Below, piece after piece: positions 31,376 through 41,685 of a stretch of DNA of 64,000 nucleotides. Position 1 is the stretch's first letter; each line of letters starts with the position of its first letter. The notes beneath the pieces were generated by a model that was not told the origin of the DNA, did not search any database, and was given only the letters and a program-made list of their open reading frames with translations. The stretch comes from Thalassia testudinum (lineage: Eukaryota > Streptophyta > Magnoliopsida > Alismatales > Hydrocharitaceae). Location of the stretch: positions 112,854,001 through 112,918,000 of the forward strand of contig JAZHRO010000013.1 of assembly GCA_037157565.1 (NCBI GenBank), in the 5' to 3' direction. The position numbers and the translations under genes are program-made.

Positions 31376-32600
31376 GCTTAATAACTCTTAGATATTGGAT
31401 ATTAAGACTAAGTTTTTGTGAGCTCCTTAAGTGGTCAAATGCTTACTTGTTTTAATTTAGGCTTGGGTGTTTAATTATGCACGGGAATGTAGAGTGCATT
31501 GACAGGGGTAATGCCCTATTATTTCAATTTTTTTCAGTGTGTGCATAAATTGGAAAGAGTGATTCCAATAAAAATCAAGTTGTCACACAAGAAATTTTAT
31601 TTTCTGCTTTTAGGATTTGATTTAGCTTAGCGCCTTTTAGGGTTTTCTTTATATGTTTTCAAATAACTTTAAGATCTACAAACAAAAAAGAAATCAGGTT
31701 TTATTGGTGAATGTAGTTTCCTTTTTATATGTGGGTCTCTAAAAATGAAAAGAAACCCTAATTAAATTGATCCTTAGGAAGAAATGCTACTACCAATGAA
31801 TTGATTCAAGCTTTTTGTTTTAACGTAGTGGTCCAAACAAAGCAAGCAACACTACTACTAGAAGGCAAATCAAACAAGGATTCCGAAAAATATTTTTTTG
31901 TGATTTTAGGAATTTTTTACATATTTTTTCAAGATTTTTCTTTGTGCTGGTGTCAAAGTCTAGAAATGATACTCATGGGTATTTTGGAGTTTTCAGTACC
32001 ACCACTGGCTACCAAAAATTTTTGTGATTTTACATGATGTGTAGAATTTCACAAGAATTCTAGAAAGCTAAATTTCACAAAAATTGGACTAGTAGAAAAT
32101 TTCCTAAAAATCACAGACAGTATCAAAATAGTAAAATCAGAGATGACCACCCTGTGTCCACGAATGTTTAAAAATTTTCTACAACTCCAGTTGCTCTGAA
32201 ATTTAGAACAGATGTTCTTGATTTGATTTGGAACCTTTGGGTGAAAAATCAAGATTTTAAGAGGCCTATGGTATTGGGAATCGATTTTAGAAATCCAGAC
32301 AGAAGTCTAGACCCAAAAATCAGAACACCAACACTTAAGGTAAAGTGGTGTTAAATGGTTCAAACAATCAAATAATTGATTTTAAAGGTCACCACTCTAC
32401 CCAATTTTAATATTTATGATCCAAAAAGCCTGACTTAATTTTTTTTTGGTTGTTTTTAAAGATTAATGTGACAAGGAAAGAGGAACTAACCTGAAATCTT
32501 AGGGAAGAAAAGGGACTTTAAGCTCTCGCTTCCAAAATCCCGCCTTCTTCCTACAAGACCTGCACACACGAGAGAGACGAGAGAAAAGGGGATGAGATCC
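31376..32600 (-). other. Probable leader of A beyond B
   Basis: A-rich, gene-free sequence immediately after B's right TSD. By position it continues the leader of A, and gggtctctaaaaa...aaccctaa near 31735 resembles E1's leader. No PBS or 5' LTR of A follows; the sequence passes abruptly into D near 32600-32625. Confidence 0.4.
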
Positions 32601-32621
32601 ACTTATCAAGCAAGAGAATTA

Positions 32622-33683
32622 CTAAATGAAATTTGTGGTTTCTTTAATTCAATCTTGGGATGATTCTCAGGGTGAACCCCCTTTTGGAGAGCCAATGTCA
32701 GAATCTGCTCAAGCACCTATAGGGGGAGACATGTTTTACGAAATCGGGGATGACCAAGTTGTTCTAGAGCAACTAATTGTGGATGAATTGATTACTTCAC
32801 CCCAGATCCATGAGCTAGTGTATGAAGAGAAGCATGTCTCCATGCACTTGGAAATGATAAATGATTTTGAGACAAATAAATACGAATCCAGAATTCTTTG
32901 ATTCTAAAGGTGAAGAATCGTTGTGTGAAGTCTCACCTAAATTTGGGGAAGATAGTTTTAGTTAGGCAAACAGGCCTACAGAGCATGAGAAATCATTGAT
33001 GGCCCAATAACTAAGAAAATTAATCTTGTTAGGGCTAGCATGGTGAATTCAGATCCTGATTTCATGAAGGATTCAATTCATAGCCCTATTCCTCAATTAC
33101 ACCCCTTTGAGCATAAGGACGATTTTGATTTTGAGATCACTAGACCCAAGTCAATTCTGATTTAGCCACAAATCTTAGACTTGGAAATTTTTGATAGGGT
33201 GGATAACATGAAAGAGGTCCCAGAATCTAAAATCCTGATTGCGGAGGACAGGATTTGGAAATAAAGATAAGGGATGCCAATTCCAGGGGAAGTAGAAATT
33301 TGAGTCTAAGGGTTCCTATATACCTGAAACCACCAACCTTTTACTTGGAACCTTATGACATTTTTTATTTTGAGCATGTGCAACCCAAGCACAAATTCAT
33401 TGATTATCTTTTTGATCTTGATTTTCCTATTGTCCAACATTTTGGACTTGGGTTGCATCCCCACAGATTGCAGGCCCGACCCCAATTGCATATTGATCTT
33501 AGATTCTAGGTAATTTTTATCCAGAACCTTAGATACACTTGACCATGAGGCATGGGTCTGTACCACAATCTTGTCCACATCTATGGACTTCTTACAGGTC
33601 CAAAAATTGATCTTTTATTCAGATTTTGACCAGCAACCGTGAATTCTTTATTTCTTCCCCTTGTTTCTATAGTGTGCCTAGCT
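32622..33683 (+). pseudogene. Orphan ORF fragment of D
   Basis: Homologous to the middle and C-terminal parts of the B/C/E ORF. Frames 32626-32901 (SLIQSWDDSQGEPPFGEPMS) and 33255-33509 (LSLRVPIYLKPPTF, EPYDIFYF, VQHFGLGLH) are visible. It is more decayed than the other copies, with several frameshifts and an internal deletion in the acidic part. Function unknown. Confidence 0.7.
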
Positions 33684-33833
33684 AAAGGCACTAAATTCAG
33701 CACATATATAGTCTGTTTTCATCTCAAGGTTTATTGGGTAATCACGAAATTCAGGTGCTTTCTACTAGACTCCACTCATTTTCATGTCTTTTTAATACAA
33801 TGAGGACATTACATTAGATAGGCATGGGGGTGT

Positions 33834-35611
33834 TGATATAGGCACATCTATTTAGGTTAAATTGCCTATCATGCATGTTCCTAGGCTTAGATTTGCATTT
33901 CATCTTATAAATATTATATAGCATACATCATTCTGCATTTAGAGTAGTTATATATATTTTAGGTTAATTACATCCTTTTATGGTCAGGAGAGAAGAGGAT
34001 TTATTTCAGGGCCTCGGATGGACGATCGGACCGTATGGATCTGATCAAGATGACGATTGGAGTCTAACGCCTCCGAAATAGTCTAGATCGGAGCCCTGTA
34101 GCATCATATGAAGTTTAAGGAAGATCAACGACCACGGGGGCAATGCGACATCTATACGGCCTTCGGATGAAAAATCCAACCATACGGATGGATCTGGAGC
34201 AACGATTGCAATCTGGCAACGTGAAAATTGACCCAATCCAAGCATCGTGGCACCCTCTGCAATAGAAAGAAGATGGATGGTCCAGATAGCGCCACGTGGT
34301 TCCATCCAAACGACCCAGCATGAACCACGGTCGCCTCAACCTCTCGCATGGGGAGATCTCAACCGTTGGATCTCAATCCAATGGCTGAGGGGTGCTCTAC
34401 ATCACCTCACCTTCACAAGAGAAGAGCTCAAGATTATATCATGACCGTTGGATGAGAATTCAATGACCACGATCACACGATCAACGAACACCACCGCACT
34501 CTCCACTCAACCATTAACTGCTTTGGTGCAATGGTGAGGCCCTCACTTCTTAAAGGAGGGCATTGGATCGAAACCCGCCAAGCCTCGCAATTGTTCGATT
34601 GAGGCAGCGCTAGTGCACTGGCCAGTGCACGAGCCGGATTCGCACGCACCAGCCCGCACACCCACACCGCAGCAGTGCATTACAGTGCAACGGCAACGCG
34701 CACATGTGTGACACAACACGTGATAGGCATGCGAGCACAGCAGCAGCGGGCATGGGTTGGAGTGGACTTTCAGCGACAGCCTGGGCAGAACTTTAGTGAT
34801 GCTTACAGCCATCACTAATTGCTTGTAGGTGCAAAGCCAACTGCGGGCGTGAGCGGTGGGGGCGCGATCTTTAGCGACAGTAGCATGGGGTCTTTAGTGA
34901 TGCTTGTAGGTGTCACTACAGCCCTCTACATGAATTTCTTCTTCTTCCCTCCACTATATAGACACCCCTACACCCCCATTCCTCTTCACCTCTACCTACT
35001 CTGCTCCCACCTACTCCTAAGCTCTAGCAAGCCTACCAACGCTCCGTTTGCCCCACCAAATATTCCTTTATCTTTCCATCACCATTCATAGGTCACCTTG
35101 GAGCTGTCCTCCCACCTCCATTCGGGTAGAAGATCATCTCTGCCTCTTCACCTCCATTCCGGAGCCATGCTAAAGCTTTCCTCTACCCAACATCCTCCTG
35201 CATCTCACCTCTATTGTCCATCTCCTCACCTCCTTCGTCCAAGCTTCCGCCATGCACCATCGTCTCACCGAACAACCGATTTAGGAGATTCCTTCTCACC
35301 TCCCTCTCTTTTTATGCTTTCGTAGATTATTGTAATAGACAATTGTGAAATACATCATATATGTTCCATCTCTCCTACGAATTTATTCTGCTTGTCTGTT
35401 TATTTCGAAAACACAAAAAATAACAAAACTTCAAAATACCAAAAACAAACAAAATGAAGCGCGATTTTCATTTAAAGTAAACGTCGCCTCCTTGTGTTTG
35501 ACCTGGGACTCCCTTGGAGTTTAGGTAAATTTTATTTGATAAACGAGTTTTGTAACTGCAATGATAGGTAACTCTTAACCCCGATTTCAAACACGTGAGA
35601 CACGTGCATCA
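33834..35611 (+). repeat. 5' LTR of C
   Basis: Contains the duplicated U3 block, G-box (34293-34298), two successive RYGAC modules (34768-34812 and 34871-34921), TATA (34955-34960) and the U5 box. No real gene inside. Confidence 0.85.
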
Positions 35612-35614
35612 TTT

Positions 35615-35630
35615 TGGCACTGTTGCTGGG
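35615..35630 (+). promoter_or_regulatory. Primer-binding site of C (tRNA-Asp)
   Basis: tggcactgttgctggg, diverged from the tRNA-Asp complement at three or four positions, three bases past the LTR. Confidence 0.75.
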
Positions 35631-36945
35631 GAGGCAACGAAATTTACCTTATTATTTTCTGCGCTTCTTTGCATTTACATAGCACCAACCCTGCTTATCT
35701 CTAATCTATTATCTTGCAGGTACCCTAGCATGGAGATCCAAGTGTAGTAGACCGAAGTAAAGTGTGGGTAGAGTACTTTGTAACTGTTCCCCCACATCCC
35801 ACCCCACTAGTTTCATTTCGCCACATTCATAACGAAGACCAAACTACTTAGGTGCTTGCGTAAACCCTAGGATATAATTGTTTATCTTGTTTGCCACCTC
35901 CACTCATTTCACCCTTGCATTCTATATAAAAAAGAAATAAAAAGATACTTTCTGTGGGACAAATCAATATACACACTTTATACACCCACATTTGAGGCAC
36001 ATTAACTAACTTAATTTTCACTTACTCAACTGGGATTCCGACCTGTGGAACCGGTACACCAATTCAACACATAAAAGGGTAGAAATCATATTAGGTTAAT
36101 CACATTTTTGTGTGCCTTAATTGGTGGTGCAATTGAGCCAATTGATTGAAATATTTAGGCCGTACCACCTAATTTAAATGAAACTCATTTGTAGCTACCC
36201 CATAGAATTCAATATTTAGGTCAAGCCAAGAACTCCATATTTTCTCGATTTATAAAGGAAAATACTTAAACACGTGCTTTCAAAACTTGGTCTGCCTTAC
36301 AAAACTTTGTTGAATACAGTTAACATTTGAATCCTAAAAGCTACTAAGCTAGATTCGAACCCTAAAACTCACCTCATCATTAGTAATCTTGCTTGAAAAC
36401 TTTTTGGAAGTGCACATTCACACATTATCAAACAAATCATTAAGGGCACAACCCATTAAGAGCCCATCATATTCCTGAAGCACCATTGTCCCATGCCTAA
36501 CTAAAATTGATTAGACGTTGGCCCTAAGAACTGGTTCGCTCGTCGGGATCTAGATTGAGTTTGTTCATGATTAACCTACTTATACTAGTCAATATGATGT
36601 CTAGCTAGGGGAGTAGAGTCAAACAACCACGGCTGGGGGTACACTAGGAACCGGAGGCGCAAGCCAAAGGAAGAACCTTCTCCCCAATCCCTCCTAACTA
36701 GTTGGATTGCCTAGACATAAGTAGAGTAAATAGTCCATAATCTTAGGACGGATTCTGAGAGTCTGTAGACCTTTAGGCTACCCAACCTAAGGACAAGCTT
36801 GTATTTTTGTATTGCAGGGCTCCTTCTTTCTCTTCTGATATCCCTCCTTACTTCACCATCTACCCTTCCACATCTTACACACATTTCCAATCCTATCCTC
36901 CTACCACCACTTATTCCCAAGATGATTACTATCCTAACTTGACTT

Positions 36946-36950
36946 GTAAT
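36946..36950. repeat. Target-site duplication of S (left)
   Basis: gtaat, identical to 38692-38696 on the other side of S. Confidence 0.85.
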
Positions 36951-37621
36951 TGTAAGTTCGTCCCTACCAGGAGGGGTGACGTAATAAAATTGCGGAATTG
37001 AATATATAAAGTAATATCACAAAATAGGCAATCACAAAATGTACACAGGTATTTTTAGGTGGAAACCCAAACCGGGTAAAAACCACCACCTAACCCTCTC
37101 GAGTTAGGATTTTCCGATCAACCTAGTTGATCAAATCCACTAACCGAATCACTTTGAACGAGGGTGATTCAACCTCAGTACAACCACGCTACAAGTACGA
37201 GGGTAGCGTTCCTCAACCCCTTCTCTCCACGAGAAGGATTTTGTCCCACGAAGGAGACGGGAATTCGCAAAGCGAATACCCAACCAAAATACAAAGATAG
37301 AATAAACAACAGTCCTATAGAGCCAACAAAATTAATAAACCTAAGCTTCTATAGGAAATAGGAAACTCCCCTTTGCAAGGAGTGCGTCGATGATGACGCG
37401 GTGCGTGTGCCACGCGACGGCGCTACGTCGCTCTCGTTATCTACGGCGGGAGAGCGGGTGCGCAACGGTTGAATGCTCTCAAGATGTAGAGCTTGAGCTT
37501 GGAGAGCAAGTGCTTCTTGGACACAAGAGAGTGGAAATACTTGATCTTAGTGTATTGCAAAGTGTTTGTCTTAGTGTGTATATGTCTCTCTAGGTGTGTA
37601 TGTGTTACAAAGGTTCCCCTC

Positions 37622-37629
37622 TATTTATA
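37622..37629 (-). promoter_or_regulatory. TATA box of S
   Basis: TATAAATA on the minus strand inside the palindrome cctctatttatagagg. It lies about 115 bp downstream, in minus-strand direction, of the GACGTC array. Confidence 0.65.
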
Positions 37630-37742
37630 GAGGCCTTAGGAAGGCTTTGGAAGGCTTGGAAAAGCTTCCATAGCCGTTGGGTGCAAAGCCCAAGAGAATC
37701 AGGCCGAAATCAGGACAATGATTACACTTCACAGGGTTATCA

Positions 37743-38280
37743 GACGTCTAACTCTGGCATCAGACGTCTGGAAGGCCACTTTAAGACGTCTGATTCCAAG
37801 GTCAGACGTCTGATTCTATGCGGGTTTCTCCCTGACTTGAATCAGATCTAAACAGGGTTTTTGTACAAGTCCATCAGACGACATAGAGGACGTCTGGCAC
37901 TAAGTCTGGACGTCTGGAAACCTACTTTTACCGTGGGAATTGATTTCCAAACGTTGCAACGGCTAGAAAATCTCTGAGAAGAGATTTTGGGTCAGCCGAG
38001 GCAAAACGGTCATTTATCAGACGTCTGTGAAGTCCTATGGACGTCTGATAAGGCTCTAACGGTCATATTCTTGAGTGTCTTCTAAGCCAGCCAACGGTCC
38101 ACTAACTGGACGTCTGGCAAAGTCATCAGACGTCTCCTAAGACGTCTGGTCTAAGGTCTGGACGTCTGATTTCATCAGACAGAACTAACTATGTCCAGCC
38201 TAACAGTTATCAGACGTCTGAAACAACAGTCAGACATCTTAAAATACTTTATCAGACGTCTGATTTTGGGATTAGACGTC
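37743..38280. repeat. Array of GACGTC palindromes in S U3
   Basis: Fifteen exact GACGTC cores start at 37743, 37763, 37785, 37805, 37889, 37909, 38020, 38040, 38109, 38129, 38141, 38161, 38213, 38255 and 38275, usually within tcAGACGTCTga. Seven adjacent pairs are exactly 20 bp apart; an eighth partner of 38213 is the variant gacatc at 38233. Confidence 0.9.
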
Positions 38281-40305
38281 TGGAAATGCTGTTTGAGCCC
38301 TATATTGGTTTTCTAAGTATTCTACAGAAAACCTAAGTATCCTAGGGTTGTGCAGGTGTTCCTAGGACTACTTTTAGGGTACTTTGAGGCTCTTTAACAT
38401 AATGTTCTAAGGAATCAAAAAGAGCAAGAAAATAAATACAAGAGATACATGAAAGGATAAAAAAGAATCTATCCTATTCTTCTTCTCTTCCATCTCCAAT
38501 CTTTCGCTCCACGCGAACCTCTTGTGTTTTCCGTCAAGCTCCTCCAATCCGTCCTGGATGCGAGCTTGAACTCCGTCTAAACACGTCCACATTTGCAATT
38601 GACCTAGAATCTAGGACTCAAATTGCAAATGTTAAATAACACGTGTTTTGTTATCATCAAAACAAATGATCGTGGTGCTCTAGCACCAACAGTAATTACC
38701 CATCCACTAGTTGGGATAACCTTGATTGGGGATACGAATCCGGACCTCAGTGTCCTGGGCCTAACCCTAGACAACAAGACTAGATTACTATCCTTCCCGA
38801 ACCTACAATGATTATGGATCTCCATCCTTTGATGACAAAACCAACACGATCTACAATCAGGAAGGATATGCTGATTATAACACCTACCCTTCCCAATATT
38901 CCATTGAAAATCGGTCATCACCATTCTCTGAACAATTTGAAATGACTTACTATCAGGGAGGGACCTGAGAACCTCGACATCTTGACTCCCCTAAATTTAA
39001 CCCAAACCCACCCAAACCTTAATTGAACCTGTCAGTTGAGGTGAACCAGATCCAGGATACGGTGTTGGCTAATTTGAGGAACACTATACAATCTTTAGAA
39101 GCTCAGCCAACACCATGCACTAAAGCATTGGAGCCTATGATCAAAATGATTGGTGAACTTAATAGTTCTCTATTGGATTTGCTCCAAAGTGTTACGGATA
39201 GGGACCTGGGTGAGTTTATTCTTGGGAAGTTATTAAGGTTGAGGATGAAATTTGTGGTTTGCCTAGCCAAATCTTGGGATGATTCTCAAGATGAACCCCC
39301 TTCAAGAGAGCCAATGTCTGAACCTACTCAAGCCCCTATCGGGGGGATACAAATTCTGAGATTGGAGATGACCAGGTTGGTCTAGAGCAACCCTTTGAGG
39401 ATGAACCGATTGATTCACCCGAGATCCCCAAGCCAGGAAACGAAGAAAATAATGTCTCCTTGGATCATGAAATCATATATGATTTTGAGACAGATATAAT
39501 TGAGGATCATCAATTCTTTGACTCTGAGGGTGAAGAATCCTTTGGTGAAGTCTCACATGAGCATAAGGAAAATGATTTTAGTGAGACAAATGGGCTTAAG
39601 GAATCTGATGAACCATTTGACAGCTCGATAATAGAGGAATTTGATTTGGTTGGGGTTAACTTGGAGGATTTGAATCTGGATGATTCAATCAGTGACACCA
39701 TTCCTCATCCGTGCCCCAAAGAGCTGACTTCTAAGATCATTGTACATAAGTCAATTTTGATTCAGCCACAATTATTGGACTTGGGTACCTTAGATGGGGT
39801 GTACAACGATTTGGAGGTCTCGAAAACGTTGATTTTGGAAGATAGGAAGTTAGAAATAAAAATCTGGGAAGCTAATTCTGAGGGAACTTTGATTTTGGAT
39901 CTGATAGTTCCTATTGACATGAAACCAACTACTTTCAACCAGGACCCTTATGATATATTTCACGTGCAACCCAAGCTTGAAATAACTGATTATTTTTCTG
40001 AGTTGAATGTTAAGAGGGCATCTGAACCTTTTGAGCCATCTTTACCTATTGTCCGAATCTTTGGTCTTGGGTTGCACACCATCAAACCACAGGCCCAGCC
40101 CCACAAACATAATAATCTTAGGTTTTGGGTGATTTTCATCCAGAACCTTAGAACCACTCGACCCTGGGGCATGGGTCTGCAACATAATCTGGTCCACATC
40201 TGTGGACATCTTCTACTGACGGGTTTTAGGATCAACCTTTTGATTTTGATTCTGACCTACTCTTGTGAATTCTCAATTTCTTCCTTCTACGTAAATTATG
40301 CCTAG

Positions 40306-41645
40306 CTGAGGGCATTAAATTTAGCACGTGTTTATATTTCAAGTTCTCTGCGGAGCTGACTGGATTTCTCACGATGTTCAGGTATTAGTCTGTTTACTCC
40401 ACCCTTTTCATGTCTTTGTGTTTACAATGAGGACATTGCATCATTTTGGCATAGGGGTTGATAAATCAATTCTTGAAATCATTTTGTTAACTCCGTAGAA
40501 TTTCTTTTAGTTTCTTATAAAAAAAAGAATTTGAAAATTTGAAAAAGATAAGAAAGAAAGAAATTAGGAAAAGAGAACTTAGGCATTTGGAAGTTATTAA
40601 CTTTAGGAAATGATACAATAGGACCTGAATACTTAGACTCTTCAGGTCTTCGAGTTTAATTAGCTCGGGTGTCCACTCGATTGTGGACTTAGTCTCGAGT
40701 CCTCGCAAAGTCAATCTTATTTCAATTCGGTAAATAATTTGGGATGATAAGTACATGACTTATCAACCCACGCTCTGATTTGAGGGGACTTTAAGCCTAA
40801 ACATCTACACACTTTTTGCACTGACTCACTTTTCAACAGTTTCTTCGAAAATTGGGTAGCTAATGAACTATCAAGGGTGGTATGGCTGGCAATTTGTTGG
40901 TGGTAATAGCTCATTAGCTAGTAATCTAGAGCCCAGTCACAAGACCATTTTCGTTGTACTGCCTTTAGGTAAATCTTAGATTAAGGAAGCCACCTACTTT
41001 AAAATATATATATAGAAAAGGAGAAACTAAAAGAAATAAAAATAAAATCCACACTTCATCGCATGAGTATGGCAGGCAAGCTGCCATGGATAATAACCCA
41101 TTGGCTGATTGTCCAGAGCCCAGCTCAAAAAAATGCACAATAATTAACAAAACACTTAGGGAAGAAGCAGGGAAGTAGAATAAATCGGGGAGATATACAT
41201 TGGGTTCGCCATTGTGTTGACCCCATAAATAAAAATAGGGAGAAAGCTACCGTTCGGAAAGATAAACCTTTAGGCAAGGTCACCTAGGGTTGTAGAAGCC
41301 CGAAGTCCATTTTAATGGCTACCTAGTGAGCCTTTCACTCTTTTCACTAGATGCTTAGCAATTAAAGTCCTTTTTGAGTCTAGGGTAGGTCGGGTAGCTG
41401 TAAAAAGTTATCCCAGAACTCTCAAACTCCAAAAGTACAAAAAAATTAGAAAAGAAGGCAAAAAAAAAATTATATCTTCCCTTTTAAAATAAGGCATGGA
41501 CATAGGCAGTCTGCATTTTAGCAGACTCCTGGGTATTGTTGAGTCTTCGAAGTTTAGGACCTTAGTTGATAATTTCTATTATTAATAAATGACTTAGACC
41601 TAAGCGATCTAATCCTAAATTTGATTTTATACATAGCATGTAGTT
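40306..41645 (+). other. 3' region of C
   Basis: Same conserved non-coding layout as B: internal purine motif (40428-40460), structured element copies at 40880-40937 and 41067-41123. Confidence 0.8.
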
Positions 41646-41646
41646 T

Positions 41647-41685
41647 AATTTTGCTATGAACTAGAAAAAGATAGGCACCGGGGTA
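41647..41685 (+). promoter_or_regulatory. Polypurine tract and hairpin of C
   Basis: ttttgctatgaactagaaaaag followed by ataggcaccggggta at the LTR edge; the hairpin is degenerate. Confidence 0.6.

Larger units (their letters stand above)
36951..38691 (-). mobile_element. S, Copia-like solo LTR
   Basis: 1741 bp with TGT...ACA ends and 5-bp TSD gtaat, inserted in the ORF of C. On the minus strand it begins TGTTGGTGCTAGAGCACC and then has TTTTGATGATAACAAAAC, a start I associate with Copia-type plant LTRs. The minus strand also carries a canonical TATAAATA at 37629-37622. There is no internal coding sequence or second LTR, so it is a solo LTR from LTR-LTR recombination. U3 holds an array of GACGTC palindromes. 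The superfamily call is from memory of the motif; the solo-LTR call is firm. Confidence 0.85.
36818..40305 (+). pseudogene. Orphan ORF of C, split by S
   Basis: The N-terminal exon-like part (36818-36950: APSFSSDIPPYFTIYPSTSY, QDDYYPNLTCN) is interrupted by S and resumes at 38692. Frames follow at 39023-39385 (VLANLRNTIQSLEAQ, KSWDDSQDEPPS) and 39460-40305, a 281-codon open frame that is the longest surviving piece of this protein in the window. That piece starts acidic (YDFETDIIEDHQFFDSEGEE), continues ILIQPQLLDLGTLDGVYND, IPIDMKPTTF-type block, DPYDIFHVQP, IFGLGLHTIKP, and ends with a hydrophobic stretch (INLLILILTYSCEFSIS). Unknown function; similarity to any known family would need a profile search. 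Confidence 0.75.

Noticed and set aside
37743..38280. CRISPR-like array
   Set aside because: Repeats are short palindromes with irregular larger gaps inside a plant LTR; no conserved repeat-spacer unit or cas genes.
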